From contig OZ244892.1 in assembly GCA_965221465.1 (NCBI GenBank), positions 2,480,001 through 2,544,000 on the forward strand: a DNA stretch of 64,000 bases. The letters are read 5' to 3'. The notes beneath the pieces were generated by a model. The model was given only the letters and a program-made list of their open reading frames with translations. It ran no database searches and was not told where the DNA came from. Positions 38,520-47,285 of this stretch are shown here, piece by piece. Within the stretch, counting starts at the first letter, position 1, and every line of letters begins with the position of its first letter. Made by a program: the position numbers and the translations under genes. This DNA is from Azophilus sp965221465 (lineage in GTDB: Bacteria; Pseudomonadota; Gammaproteobacteria; Pseudomonadales; Azotimanducaceae).

Positions 38520-39236
38520 TCAATGGTCGCAATCGACCTGTCGCGCCGGCCCGTGGCGGCTGCGCAGCCAGAAAGCCCCGTCCCGCCGGAATGCCACCAG
38601 CGCATCCAGGTACTCGACTTCCGGGCCCTCCACGGGTTCGCCGAGCAGGCGGTTGCGCAGCAGGTGCAGGGTGATGTCGTGGGTGATGAGAATATCCACT
38701 TGCGGCCGGGCGGCGGGTGTTGCCAGCTTGCCCGTCATCACCCGGAGCACCAGCCGGGCCGCGACGTCCGCCGGGACCATGACGTCTTCGGGAAACGTGC
38801 CCTCGAACCAGGACTGCAAGTAGCCGACCATGCCGCCGGCCTCCTCCAGCGCTCGCCACATCTTCATCTGGTCGAGCACGTAGAAGACGCCGAGCCCCTC
38901 CACCGGCCGGCAGCGGGTCGCACCGCCGCCCTGTGACCGATGGGCATCCACGATCAGTTCCGCCGTCTCCGCACAGCGCTCGGCCGGGCTGTGGTAGCCG
39001 CGCAGCGTCAATGACTTGTCGAGCTTCTCGCCGAACCGCCGGCAGAGTTCACGCCCTTCGTCGGTCAGCGGGTTCTCGAGGTCGTGAATGTCCCGGTTGT
39101 ATTCTCGTGCGGAGTGGCGCAGCAAGACCGCTGCATGGTCCACGCCGTCGGCGAGCACCTCCTCGAGCAACTGAACGGAACCGTCGCCCGCCAGTGTCGT
39201 CGCCGCGCCGCTTCCCTGGGAAATTTCAGCCTTCAT
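38520..39236 (-). CDS. histidine phosphatase family protein
   Basis: About 238 residues of the phosphoglycerate-mutase-like superfamily. VLLRHSAREYN carries the phosphoacceptor His (RHS rather than RHG), YHSPAERCAETAELI the conserved Arg, and ILITHDITLHLL the second catalytic His. These enzymes remove phosphate from small molecules or proteins; the substrate is not predictable. ATG 39236 with a weak GGAG upstream. Monocistronic, divergent from the SDR gene. Confidence 0.8.
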   Translation of the reverse strand: MKAEISQGSGAATTLAGDGSVQLLEEVLADGVDHAAVLLRHSAREYNRDIHDLENPLTDEGRELCRRFGEKLDKSLTLRGYHSPAERCAETAELIVDAHRSQGGGATRCRPVEGLGVFYVLDQMKMWRALEEAGGMVGYLQSWFEGTFPEDVMVPADVAARLVLRVMTGKLATPAARPQVDILITHDITLHLLRNRLLGEPVEGPEVEYLDALVAFRRDGAFWLRSRHGPARQVDCDH

Positions 39237-39555
39237 CGGAACCTGCGCTCCCGTCTCGCTCGCCAGTACTGCACGATCATACTGCGAACGTCGCCTCTGA
39301 ATCCCAGCCCGATATCGATAGGCAATCGACGAACAACAGCCTCGGGGTATACCCGCGCGCGTCGAACCGCCTTCTATCTGCCGATGGCCGTGTTGCGCCC
39401 TGGCCAGAGTCTGCGCGTTTTGACGGGTCACGATTGCAAGCGAGGCACGTTCGCACCCGGGCACCGCTTTACGGTCGCCCCTGTCGTACGGGGGCATCGC
39501 CCCGGCAGGCATTGGAACGTTACACTACGCGCAATTTCAACCAGCGGACACGACC
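39237..39555. other. 319-bp divergent intergenic region, nothing recognised
   Basis: The space between the phosphatase and SDR starts should hold both promoters. I see no convincing -35/-10 pair, palindrome, repeat copy or small gene in it. Confidence 0.5.
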
Positions 39556-40470
39556 ATGGGACGACTCGACGACAAGGTGGCGGTAGTGACGGGCGCGGGC
39601 CGGGGAATCGGCCGGGAGATTGCGCTCATGATGGCAGGGGAAGGTGCGAGCATTGTCGTCAACGACCTCGGCGGTGCGGCTGACGGCACCGGCGCCGGGC
39701 GCATCGCCGACGAGGTGGCGGCGGAAATTCGGGCAGGGGGCGGCCGGGCAGTCGCCAATACCGAGTCGGTCGCCGATGTGGCCGGCGGCGAGAGCCTGCT
39801 GCAATCCGCCCTCGATGCCTTCGGTGGTATGGACATCCTGGTCAATAACGCCGGCATCCTGCGCGACCGGTCGATCTTCAACCTGGAGGAAGCAGATTGG
39901 GATGCGGTAATCGCCGTGCACCTGAAAGGCCACTATTGCTGCTCGCGGCCGTTCGCGAAGTACATTCGCGAGACCGGGCGCACCGGTTGCCGGATCGTCA
40001 ACTTCTCCAGCGTCTCGGGCCTGCTCGGCAACTTCGGGCAGACCAATTACGGCGCCGCCAAGGCCGGAATTGCCGGTTTCTCGCGGGTTCTGGCGCTGGA
40101 AATGGCCAAGTACGGCTGCACCGTCAACACCATCTCTCCCGGCGCGCTGACGCGCATGACGATTTCGCTCCGGGAGGACCGCGGCGAGGATGTCGGCAAA
40201 TCGGACCTCGACCAGGGCGGCCCTCAGCACGTGGCGCCCATCGTCGTCTGGCTTTGCGGCGAAGAGGCGGCGGGGATCACCGGCGAAATCTTTCACACGG
40301 GCGGCGGCGCCGTGGCCATCATGCAGCAACCGGCGGTCATCAAGCGGTTCGACAAAGACGACGGGCTCTGGTCGCTGGACGAACTCGACCGCATCGGCCC
40401 GGAACTCGTCGAGGCTCGCCGCGCCAACGTTGCCGCCGCCGAGGAGTCCGGCGGCGCCTCTGTGCTCTGA
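39556..40470 (+). CDS. SDR-family 3-hydroxyacyl-CoA dehydrogenase-like oxidoreductase
   Basis: 304 residues, a classical short-chain dehydrogenase: TGAGRGIG cofactor motif, NNAGIL, catalytic Ser in NFSSVSG and YGAAK. The Asp in VVNDLGG, and the longer C-terminus beyond the 250-residue core, match the (3R)-hydroxyacyl-CoA dehydrogenase domain of multifunctional enzyme 2 (HSD17B4). A role in fatty-acid or steroid side-chain oxidation is likely but not proven. Cytosolic. Followed after 11 bp by the LptA-like gene. Confidence 0.87.
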   Translation: MGRLDDKVAVVTGAGRGIGREIALMMAGEGASIVVNDLGGAADGTGAGRIADEVAAEIRAGGGRAVANTESVADVAGGESLLQSALDAFGGMDILVNNAGILRDRSIFNLEEADWDAVIAVHLKGHYCCSRPFAKYIRETGRTGCRIVNFSSVSGLLGNFGQTNYGAAKAGIAGFSRVLALEMAKYGCTVNTISPGALTRMTISLREDRGEDVGKSDLDQGGPQHVAPIVVWLCGEEAAGITGEIFHTGGGAVAIMQQPAVIKRFDKDDGLWSLDELDRIGPELVEARRANVAAAEESGGASVL

Positions 40471-40481
40471 ACGGCAGCGCG

Positions 40482-40943
40482 ATGTTATCCGTCCTGTTGC
40501 TCACGGTGCTTGCCGATGCCGCCTCGGCACAAGCCATCGAGATTCAGGCCGACAGCTTCGAAATGCTGCTGGACGAGCGCAAGACCACCTACACCGGCAA
40601 CGTGGTCGCAACCCAGGGCAGCCGAGCGATCGCCGGCCGGGAAGTCGTGGTTCGGTTCAACGAGGACAACGAGATCGTGGCCATGCGCGCCAGCGGCGAC
40701 CCCGCCACCTTGACCGACGCTGAAAGCGGCACGCCGATCTCGCTGGCGGGGTCGGCTCTGGACTACGATTTCGACGCGTCGCTGGTGCGCGCCGAAGGCG
40801 GTGGCGTGCTGAGCCGCGGCGGGGACACCGTTGCAGCTCCGGAAATCGTCTACGACCTGGAGGTGGCGCGTGCCCGGGCAGTCGGCAACGATGCGCAACG
40901 GGTGACCCTGGAACTGGCGCCCGCGACGGATCGCCGCGATTAG
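40482..40943 (+). CDS. LptA/OstA-like periplasmic protein
   Basis: A 153-residue protein with a short signal peptide (MLSVLLLTVLADAASAQA) and one OstA/LptA beta-jellyroll: IEIQADSFEMLLDERKTTYTGNV (split), VVATQGSRAIAGREVVVRF, LDYDFDASLVRAEGGGVLSR. LptA bridges the LPS transport machinery. This copy is not near lptBC or kdsC, so it may be a paralogue with another role. ATG 40482 without a clear Shine-Dalgarno. Confidence 0.75.
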   Translation: MLSVLLLTVLADAASAQAIEIQADSFEMLLDERKTTYTGNVVATQGSRAIAGREVVVRFNEDNEIVAMRASGDPATLTDAESGTPISLAGSALDYDFDASLVRAEGGGVLSRGGDTVAAPEIVYDLEVARARAVGNDAQRVTLELAPATDRRD

Positions 40944-41021
40944 ACAGGCAACCGCCGGCAGCCGATTGTGCGCGCCCGGTTGCCTGGCCACCGAATGGAC
41001 CGACGGCAATCTCGCGCCGGC

Positions 41022-41357
41022 TCAGTCGATGGAGAGGTATCGGCAAAGCGCTTTCCTGACCGCGTCGCCATCCGCTTTGGCCAGGGTGCCTGCCTTGCGC
41101 ACGATCAGCGTCCGGTCGAGTGTGAACAGTTTCAGGCGTACCTTGCAGGGAATATCCAGACCCGCCTGCTTCCAATCTCGAATGTCCGTGTCGCTCGGCC
41201 AGTGGCTCCGGGTCGATGTGATCATCGCCAGCACCTGCTGACGGTGGGAGCGATTGAATTCCGTCGAAGAGACAACCAGCGCGGGCCGTCGCTTGTCCGC
41301 GCTCCGGTCCACGAAGGGGAATGGTACGACGACGACGTCGAGCGGCTCACAGATCAC
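41022..41357 (-). CDS. mazF: MazF/PemK-family toxin
   Basis: 111 residues. LDVVVVPFPFVDRSADKRRPALVVSS is the N-terminal strand-loop of MazF endoribonucleases, with the catalytic Arg in KRRPALVV; later CKVRLKLFTLD. The start is GTG 41357, inside the last codons of the antitoxin (11-bp overlap), which gives the usual antitoxin-toxin coupling. An inducible sequence-specific mRNA interferase. Confidence 0.87.
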   Translation of the reverse strand: MICEPLDVVVVPFPFVDRSADKRRPALVVSSTEFNRSHRQQVLAMITSTRSHWPSDTDIRDWKQAGLDIPCKVRLKLFTLDRTLIVRKAGTLAKADGDAVRKALCRYLSID

Positions 41358-41577
41358 GCCAGGCCTCTTCGTCTTCAGAGGAAGCCCACTCCTCGAGCGT
41401 TTCGGAGAAGCCGAGAAGATAAGCGTCGCCGCCCACTCGCGCCCCCACCTTGCGCACTGCCAGGTGGTCGCCCTCGACTTCAAACGCCAGTACATCCCCC
41501 TCACGCAGGTTCGCGGCCTCGCGAACCCGTTTGGGAATCGTCGTTTGCCCGCGTGCGGTAATCCTCGAGAACTCCAT
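41347..41577 (-). CDS. mazE: AbrB/MazE-type antitoxin
   Basis: 76 residues. SpoVT/AbrB swapped-hairpin DNA-binding domain (ITARGQTTIPKRVREAANLREGD) and an acidic C-terminal tail (WASSEDEEAWRDL) that would block MazF. ATG 41577. The repressor half of the module; an inverted repeat lies 19-34 bp upstream. Confidence 0.9.
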   Translation of the reverse strand: MEFSRITARGQTTIPKRVREAANLREGDVLAFEVEGDHLAVRKVGARVGGDAYLLGFSETLEEWASSEDEEAWRDL

Positions 41578-41595
41578 GGGTAGTCATACCTGCAA

Positions 41596-41611
41596 TTCTG
41601 ACATTTCAGAA
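41596..41611. promoter_or_regulatory. possible MazE operator
   Basis: TTCTGA, CATT, TCAGAA in an AT-rich patch just upstream of mazE; the surrounding AATT pairs partly extend it. Antitoxins of this class repress from such sites. Confidence 0.4.
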
Positions 41612-41679
41612 ATTACTACTAGACTTCCCCAATGGCAACGGCTCCAATGGCTCCAAAGGCTGCGAACGGCGCTCGCCCG

Positions 41680-41897
41680 CGTCCGTCACCAACTTCCTGC
41701 TGGGGACGCCGATGCACTCGCGTATGCGCGGCCGTGTGGGCCGCAGGCGAGGGGTGTCCCTTCTCGCTCCTCGACTGAAGGCTTCCCCCAGCCGGTTTGA
41801 CAAATTTTCGAGTCTGCCTGCTCCGGCTTTCGGTCCGCGCGGCCGCGCTTACCCGTAGCCTCGGCGCCGTCGCGACGAAAGCTGGTGCCGGATGACA
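41680..41897 (-). repeat. Dispersed repeat family B, copy 3
   Basis: Occupies most of the 417-bp gap between mazE and the peroxiredoxin. Forward it begins GCGTCCGTCACCAACTTCCT and ends GTCGCGACGAAAGCTGGTGC. The inverse strand carries GTCAAACCGGCTGG, GAAGCCTTCAG and GAAGGGACACCCCTCG, matching blocks of copies 1 and 2. Between 41898 and 41994 there is only the peroxiredoxin leader. Confidence 0.7.
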
Positions 41898-41994
41898 CTG
41901 TTCACGGCGGCGTCCGATTCTGTCATATTGGCACGTCAGGCGGGGTTAGCGGAAAACGACTCCGTGGCGTCTTCACCGAAAAAGGAGCTTGCCG

Positions 41995-42522
41995 ATGAGA
42001 TTCGGGCTTCAATTCTGCAGGTGGGCCGCGATGGTCGCAGGCTCGATGCTGTCGAGCGCAGCGCTCCCGGCGGAGGTTGGCGACGAGGCGCCGGCCTTCA
42101 GCCTGGCGGGCAGCGACGGAAACATGCACTCGCTGGCCGACTACCGAGGCCGGCATGTCGTGCTGGCGTTTTTTCCGAAGGCATTTACCGGGGGCTGAAC
42201 CCTGCAGTGCAAGGCGTTGCGTGACAGCGCCGCAGAAATCGGCAATTTCGATGTCGCCTATTTCATGGTGAGCGTCGATTCGCTGGAAACCAATACCGCG
42301 TTTGCCGAGAAGAACGAGGCGAATTTTCCCGTGCTGGCGGACGCCGACCGCTCCGTCTCCCGGGCTTACGGCGTATTGTCCATGCTCGGTCTTGCGAATC
42401 GCTGGACTTACTTCATCGACCCGGCCGGCAAAATCGCCAGAATCGACCGCAAGGTAAACCCGCGCACCGCCGGAGCCGACCTGGTCAAGCATTTCGATGA
42501 ACTCGGGGTGCCGCGCATCTAG
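41995..42522 (+). CDS. selenocysteine-containing peroxiredoxin
   Basis: The frame is interrupted only by TGA at 42196-42198, which sits where peroxiredoxins have the peroxidatic residue: FFPKAFTGG-U-TLQCKALRDS. Read as Sec68, the product is 175 residues with a signal peptide (about 1-27) and the full thioredoxin-like AhpC-TSA/redoxin fold. VGDEAPAFSLAGSDG precedes the active site; AFAEKNEANFPVLADADRSVSRAYGV and YFIDPAGKIARI follow it. Cys72 may be the resolving residue. AGGAG lies 8 bases before ATG 41995. A hairpin fit for a SECIS follows. Periplasmic peroxide reduction is inferred. A nonsense mutation is the alternative, but the rest is intact. Confidence 0.82.
42202..42235 (+). promoter_or_regulatory. 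candidate bacterial SECIS hairpin
   Basis: Starting 14 bases after the UGA, GGCGUUG (42213-42219) pairs with CAGCGCC (42225-42231), 7 bp with one G-U, around a CGUGA loop that contains GU. CUGC (42202-42205) and GCAG (42232-42235) can add an outer helix across a bulge. The loop lies about 22 nt from the UGA, the distance expected for SelB recognition. Confidence 0.6.
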
Positions 42523-42560
42523 CCCGCGTATCTCACCGACTTCCTGCTGCGGACGCCGAG
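42520..42560 (+). repeat. repeat B end motif (solo) at the peroxiredoxin stop
   Basis: TAGCCCGCGTATCTCACCGA, then CTTCCTGCTGCGGACGCCG. The TAG is the peroxiredoxin stop codon. Confidence 0.6.
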
Positions 42561-42573
42561 CGAGTTCCGCGGC

Positions 42574-43845
42574 TCAAAAATAGTAGGCCCAGCGCACGAA
42601 GAGCGTGCTGGCGCCGCCCCGGGTCAGTGCATCGCCTGCAAGGGGAACGCCGCCGAATTCGTCACCCGCGCCACCGAGCGGCTCGAGCCAGCCCACCTGC
42701 ACTCGCTGGCGCTCGCCGGGTTCGTACACGACGGAAGTCTGCAGCAGTGCGCTGCCGTCCTGCAAATTCCCGATCAGCGCCAGCGACTGCGACCAGAGCG
42801 GATGCCATACGATGTTCGCGCCGACTGCCAGATAATCGCGCATCAGGTTGAATACCTCGCCGCGTCCGAGCCGCGCCACCAGGTCCGCCGGCAGCGCCAG
42901 CGGCGTTTCCGGCAGGTCATGAACGCCGAAACCGTTGTGAAAGAACTCCGCGAATACCTGGGCAGTCCCCTGGAAGAACGCGAGGGTATGATCGACATTG
43001 ACGATGCCCGAGAGTTTCCATCCCGACCCATGCACCCGGGTGGCGACGATGTCGGCACGCGCCAGCGCACCACCGATGGGAACCCGCGCACCGATGCCCA
43101 GAACCTCGTCCCGATAATGCCTCGCCGCCACGAACTCCAATTCCGACTGGCCAACGAAGCCATGCCACTTGATGGCGGCGCTCGACGAATCCCGGTCGAG
43201 TTCGCCGGTCTCGTCCTTGCGCCCGACCAGCAGCAGGTTGATATCGCTGCCGTCGGCGAAAAGGCGCTCGATCAACAACAGGTCGTCCCCCGGCTTGTAC
43301 TCCTGGTCGACGGTGGTCGGCGCAAACGGCGTGAAGAGCCCCATCGGCTGGAACACCAGGCCGCCTCCCCAGCTCACCGCCTGCCTGCCGAGGGTCACCG
43401 ACCAGTCCGCCCGCCGATAACGAATCGCCAGGCGGTCGAACCGGTGCCAGGTGCGATGACGCGACCCGTCTTCGATTTCCCAGGTCAGATCGAAGGCGCG
43501 GCCTGCGTCCCCCGCCGGGGTCTGGTCGAGGGTCGCCCCCGGCGCATTGAGAAACGCGAACGAGTCTCCCGATGTCATGGTGACAGTGTGGTCGACGATG
43601 AACTCGAACGGACCCGCGTATTCTCGAAACATGAGCCTCAGGTCGAGGTTCGAATCCAGCGCGGGAGATTCGTCGAGAACGCGCTGCACATCGTGTTCCG
43701 GCAACGCCGCAACGGTGCCGAACGCCTTGATACGGGCATCGAATTCCAGCGCAAGAACCGGTTGTGCCACAAGCAGAGCAAATGACAGTGTTACCGACCA
43801 ATGCGCCGGTACAACCTGAAGACGGCTGCGTTCACCGGTCTTCAC
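42574..43845 (-). CDS. predicted outer-membrane beta-barrel protein of an ABC export operon
   Basis: About 423 residues. A signal peptide ends at SFALLVAQPVLA. The rest has alternating beta strands, aromatic girdles (SVTLGRQAVSWGGGLVFQP, LFTPFAPTTVDQEY) and a C-terminal FVRWAYYF typical of barrels. The start is best placed at GTG 43845, with AGG 5-6 bases before it. Last gene of the operon, 104 bp after the ATPase. Role probably as outer-membrane partner or acceptor of the exporter; family not recognised with certainty. Confidence 0.75.
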   Translation of the reverse strand: MKTGERSRLQVVPAHWSVTLSFALLVAQPVLALEFDARIKAFGTVAALPEHDVQRVLDESPALDSNLDLRLMFREYAGPFEFIVDHTVTMTSGDSFAFLNAPGATLDQTPAGDAGRAFDLTWEIEDGSRHRTWHRFDRLAIRYRRADWSVTLGRQAVSWGGGLVFQPMGLFTPFAPTTVDQEYKPGDDLLLIERLFADGSDINLLLVGRKDETGELDRDSSSAAIKWHGFVGQSELEFVAARHYRDEVLGIGARVPIGGALARADIVATRVHGSGWKLSGIVNVDHTLAFFQGTAQVFAEFFHNGFGVHDLPETPLALPADLVARLGRGEVFNLMRDYLAVGANIVWHPLWSQSLALIGNLQDGSALLQTSVVYEPGERQRVQVGWLEPLGGAGDEFGGVPLAGDALTRGGASTLFVRWAYYF

Positions 43846-43949
43846 GACGACCTGCCCATCTTGCTTTACTGCACCGCCAAGCTCAGTTCCGAACAACCTC
43901 GACGCGTGATTGGAACCCGACGCGCCGAGACGAGCACGCGGACAGCCGC

Positions 43950-44651
43950 TCACACGCCGGCGGCGGCCGAGTCCTCGACGATGGCGCCGTCCCTCAGGTT
44001 CACCTGGCGATGGGCGTATTTCATCACCATGGGGTCGTGGGTGGCGGTCAGCACGGAGACGCCCCGTTCCTCGTTCAGCCGCTTCAGCAGCCGCAGCAGA
44101 TCTTCGGTGGTGGCCGAATCGAGGTTGGCGCTCGGCTCGTCGGCAAGCAGCAGCACCGGGTCGGTGACAATGGCGCGAGCGATGGCGACCCGCTGCTGCT
44201 GGCCGCCGGAAAGCTCGCCAGGGCGGCGATGGGCCAGTTCCGCCATGTCGAGGGCAGCCAGGGTGGCCACGGCCCGCTCCGCACGCTCGGCGGGCGCAAC
44301 GCCCTGCAATTGCATGATGAACTCGACGTTTTCCTGGGCCGAGAGCACCGGTATCAGGTTGTAGGACTGAAAGACGAAGCCCATCTTGGCGAGCCGCAGA
44401 TCGGAAAGCTGCGTCTCGTTGAGGTCGTTCAGCGCCACCCCGTCCACCGTAACCGTCCCCGTGTCGGGCCGGTCGAGCCCCCCCAGGATATTCAGCAGGG
44501 TCGACTTTCCCGAGCCCGACGGCCCCGCAAGGCTGACGAAATCGCCCCGGGTAAACGTGAAGTCCACGCCCCGCAGCGCATGCACGGGCACCGACTCTTC
44601 CTGGTAGGTACGAGATATGCCCGAACAGACCGCGACTGCATCGTTGTTCAT
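43950..44651 (-). CDS. ABC transporter ATP-binding protein (LolD/MacB type)
   Basis: 233 residues: Walker A GPSGSGKST, Q-loop VFQSYNLIPVLSAQENVEF, signature LSGGQQQRVAIARA, Walker B LLLADEP, H-loop TATHDP. This is the type VII ABC (LolCDE, MacB) ATPase, which drives FtsX-like permeases that extract or transmit force rather than transport through the membrane. It overlaps the preceding permease by ATGA. It is the only ATPase for three permeases. Confidence 0.95.
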   Translation of the reverse strand: MNNDAVAVCSGISRTYQEESVPVHALRGVDFTFTRGDFVSLAGPSGSGKSTLLNILGGLDRPDTGTVTVDGVALNDLNETQLSDLRLAKMGFVFQSYNLIPVLSAQENVEFIMQLQGVAPAERAERAVATLAALDMAELAHRRPGELSGGQQQRVAIARAIVTDPVLLLADEPSANLDSATTEDLLRLLKRLNEERGVSVLTATHDPMVMKYAHRQVNLRDGAIVEDSAAAGV

Positions 44652-45859
44652 CGCCTGAGCGCCTCCAGTGGTTTGATCCTGACAATGCGCATCGCCGGGT
44701 AGAGGCTTGCGATCACACCCAGCACCACGCTCATCACGCCGATAAGAACAATATCGTCCGCAAGCGGCATGGGCGCCAGATTACCGCGCATGCCGAACGC
44801 CTCGACCCCTTCGGCCCACTGCGTCAGGTCGATGCCATCGCCCATGGCGAGCACGCCCAGCCAACCCGCCGCGATGCCGGCCGCCACGCCGATCAGCATC
44901 AGTACGCTCGACTCCAGGACGACCTGTGCGACGACGCCACGGGACCGCATGCCAAGCGCCCGCAGCATGCCCAGTTCCCGCACGCGCTCCATCACCGAGG
45001 TGACGAGGGTATTGACCAGCCCGAACACGAGCGCGCCCATCATGATGAAGTACCAGATGAAGAATGCGGAATCCGCGAAGACGAACATGGCTGCCGCCTG
45101 GGGTTCCAGTTCCTGCCAGTTGAGTACATCGAGACCCGTGAAGAACTCCACCAGGCTCGCCTTCAACTGGAAAAGCACCGGGTCGCGGCGCAACCGGATG
45201 GAAATCTCCGTATACACATCGGCGCCGACCATCTGCTGCAGGGTATCGACGCCGGTGAACACGAACCTTTTCTCGAGGCCGGCGCCTTCCGCATCGAAGA
45301 GACCGGCGATGCGAAACCCGGATTCGCGGTTCAAGCCGTCGTGGCCCTGGGTAATGATGACGAGGCGGCGGCCCGCCGCGGTCTCGAGCTGCTCCGCCAG
45401 CGCACGCCCGATCAGAATGCGGCCGTCCGCAGCATCCGCGAGGCGTTCGCCCTCGACCGCCGCGCTGCCGATAAACGAAATGTGTTCCTGAGCCGGGTCG
45501 ATGCCGACGAACTGCACGCCCCGTGTGCCGCGCTCGCTCATGATCACCGCCGGCACCCGTACCCGGGCCGCCCATCCGGCGAGTTCCTCGTCGTCGACGT
45601 CCGGCTGCCAGGTCTCCGCGAGTGCGAAGCTCTTTTCGATATTGGGGTCGTCCAGGTAACCGGGCGCCAGTATCTTCACGTGGCCCGTGAGATTGGCCAC
45701 CGCCGCATCCGCCATGTCGTGCTGGAAGCCGCGGATGAGTGCGCTGGTGCAGACCACCGCACCCACGGCGACGACGATCGCAGCCATCAGCATGCCGTTG
45801 CGCCGCTTGTGACGCAGGATGTTTCGCACGGATAACTGGAACAGCAGTTTCAGCGGCAT
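44648..45859 (-). CDS. FtsX/MacB-type ABC permease C
   Basis: 403 residues. One N-terminal helix (GMLMAAIVVAVGAVVCTSALI), a large periplasmic MacB_PCD domain, then three helices near the C-terminus, with the FtsX motif VMERVRELGMLRALGM before the second. Coupled to the ATPase by a 4-bp overlap. AGGAGGT about 10 bases before ATG 45859. Paralogous to the next two permeases. Confidence 0.93.
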   Translation of the reverse strand: MPLKLLFQLSVRNILRHKRRNGMLMAAIVVAVGAVVCTSALIRGFQHDMADAAVANLTGHVKILAPGYLDDPNIEKSFALAETWQPDVDDEELAGWAARVRVPAVIMSERGTRGVQFVGIDPAQEHISFIGSAAVEGERLADAADGRILIGRALAEQLETAAGRRLVIITQGHDGLNRESGFRIAGLFDAEGAGLEKRFVFTGVDTLQQMVGADVYTEISIRLRRDPVLFQLKASLVEFFTGLDVLNWQELEPQAAAMFVFADSAFFIWYFIMMGALVFGLVNTLVTSVMERVRELGMLRALGMRSRGVVAQVVLESSVLMLIGVAAGIAAGWLGVLAMGDGIDLTQWAEGVEAFGMRGNLAPMPLADDIVLIGVMSVVLGVIASLYPAMRIVRIKPLEALRR

Positions 45860-45957
45860 CGCGTCACGACCTCCTGCTCGTCGACCGGGTCGTCGACTGA
45901 ATCGGGTTCGCGAGCGTTCAACATGGATTCCGCGGATTTGGGCCGTCGAGTCGTCAT
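45850..45957 (-). CDS. 35-codon coupling ORF between permeases
   Basis: The ATG at 45957 overlaps the stop of the upstream permease as ATGA, and its own TGA lies 8 bases inside the next permease (ATGCCGCTGA). The peptide (MTTRRPKSAESM...) is hydrophilic and unlike anything known. It may keep ribosomes moving across the 94-bp gap rather than make a functional product. Confidence 0.35.
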   Translation of the reverse strand: MTTRRPKSAESMLNAREPDSVDDPVDEQEVVTRCR

Positions 45958-47231
45958 TCCTGCACCCTCAGCGCCTCGACGCAACGCAGCCGCCAGAGCC
46001 GCAGGGACGGGACGAGCAGCGCCAGTTGCGTGCCCGCAAACAGCGCGATGCCGGAAATCAAAGCGGCGTCGCGGCTGAAGTCCGGGTACAGGCGATCGGG
46101 CATGTGCATGGAGGCCAACAGCTCGTCGGCGTCGATGGGCAACGGCATGCCCCAGGTTCCCAGCGCCACGATCATGGCCGTGGCGACTGCCAGGGCAATG
46201 GCCATGCCCAGTGCCCACAGCCAGACCGCCTCCACCTGCAATCCGAACAGGATCCTGCCCGGACGCATGCCGATGGCCTTCAACATGCCGAACTCCTGGG
46301 TGCGTTCGAAGATCGTCATCATGAAGGCGTTGACCACGCTGAAAATGACGATGACGGAAATGACTGCAAAGAACAGCCAGTTTCCGGCCATCTTGAGGGC
46401 CATGAACTGTTCGGCGTCGGGCATCAGGGCTTTCCAGTCGAGGGTCTTCCAGCCGTCCGCCACCGCGGCCACCCGCCGCGCCAGATCGAGGCTCGTCTGC
46501 ACGCGATCGGTAACGACCACCAGGGCGTGTGCTTCGTCGGGCGCCAGGCTCCAGGCTTGCCGAAACTCCGGCAGCACAATCTGCACGAGCGACCGGTCGA
46601 GGCTCACGGTTCCGGTGTCGAAAATACCCACCACGTCCGCAGCGAGAGCCGCCACACCGCCCTCTTTCGCCGTGCCGAGCAGCACGATTTCCTCGCCCAC
46701 GGAAACACCCAGATTCCGTGCCAGCACCGAGCCGACAAAGGCCTCGCCGGAACCGGCAAGATAGCGCCCGTCGCGAATCGACTCCGGTATCCTCGACCAT
46801 TGGGCTTCCCGCTCCGGTTCCACGCCCACCACGCGGGCGGCAAAGCTGCGCTCGTCGGTAGAAATCAGCGCCGTGGCCCGGCCTCGCAGTGTCGCTGCCG
46901 CCACGCCGGGCAGCGCCTCGATGCGCCCGCGCAATTCCGGTGCGTCGTCGAGCACGTTTTCCAGGCGGGGATTGTCCTCGTAGTCTGCGTGCTGTACCTG
47001 AACGTGGCCCGCCATCATGCGCGCGCCGTTGTCGATCATCAGGGTGAAGGTGCCGCTCTGCAAGGAAACGGAGACGATCAGCATCCAGGCCGCAAAGCCG
47101 ATGCCGCCGGCCATGAGCCAGGTGCGGCGCGGGTTTCGCCAGAGGTTCCGCCATGCCACCTGTGCGACGCCGCCGGCGCCGAAGGCGGCCCCGGTCTTGC
47201 TGCGTTCTGGCGCTATGCTTGCTTCAGCCAT
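45954..47231 (-). CDS. FtsX/MacB-type ABC permease B
   Basis: 425 residues with the same fold: N-terminal helix (WLMAGGIGFAAWMLIVSVSL), periplasmic MacB_PCD domain, three C-terminal helices and the motif IFERTQEFGMLKAIGM. ATG 47231. It differs enough from its neighbours to be an old duplicate, so the exporter may use a hetero-oligomeric membrane part. Confidence 0.93.
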   Translation of the reverse strand: MAEASIAPERSKTGAAFGAGGVAQVAWRNLWRNPRRTWLMAGGIGFAAWMLIVSVSLQSGTFTLMIDNGARMMAGHVQVQHADYEDNPRLENVLDDAPELRGRIEALPGVAAATLRGRATALISTDERSFAARVVGVEPEREAQWSRIPESIRDGRYLAGSGEAFVGSVLARNLGVSVGEEIVLLGTAKEGGVAALAADVVGIFDTGTVSLDRSLVQIVLPEFRQAWSLAPDEAHALVVVTDRVQTSLDLARRVAAVADGWKTLDWKALMPDAEQFMALKMAGNWLFFAVISVIVIFSVVNAFMMTIFERTQEFGMLKAIGMRPGRILFGLQVEAVWLWALGMAIALAVATAMIVALGTWGMPLPIDADELLASMHMPDRLYPDFSRDAALISGIALFAGTQLALLVPSLRLWRLRCVEALRVQE

Positions 47232-47285
47232 GGCGTTATTGGGTTTCCGGGTCGGTTTGCGGATTGAATGTACCGGATTTCGACA

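Noticed and set aside
43846..44685. Extension of the barrel gene to a 703-codon frame
   Set aside because: It covers the ABC ATPase in another frame; the signal peptide after GTG 43845 gives a sensible N-terminus.
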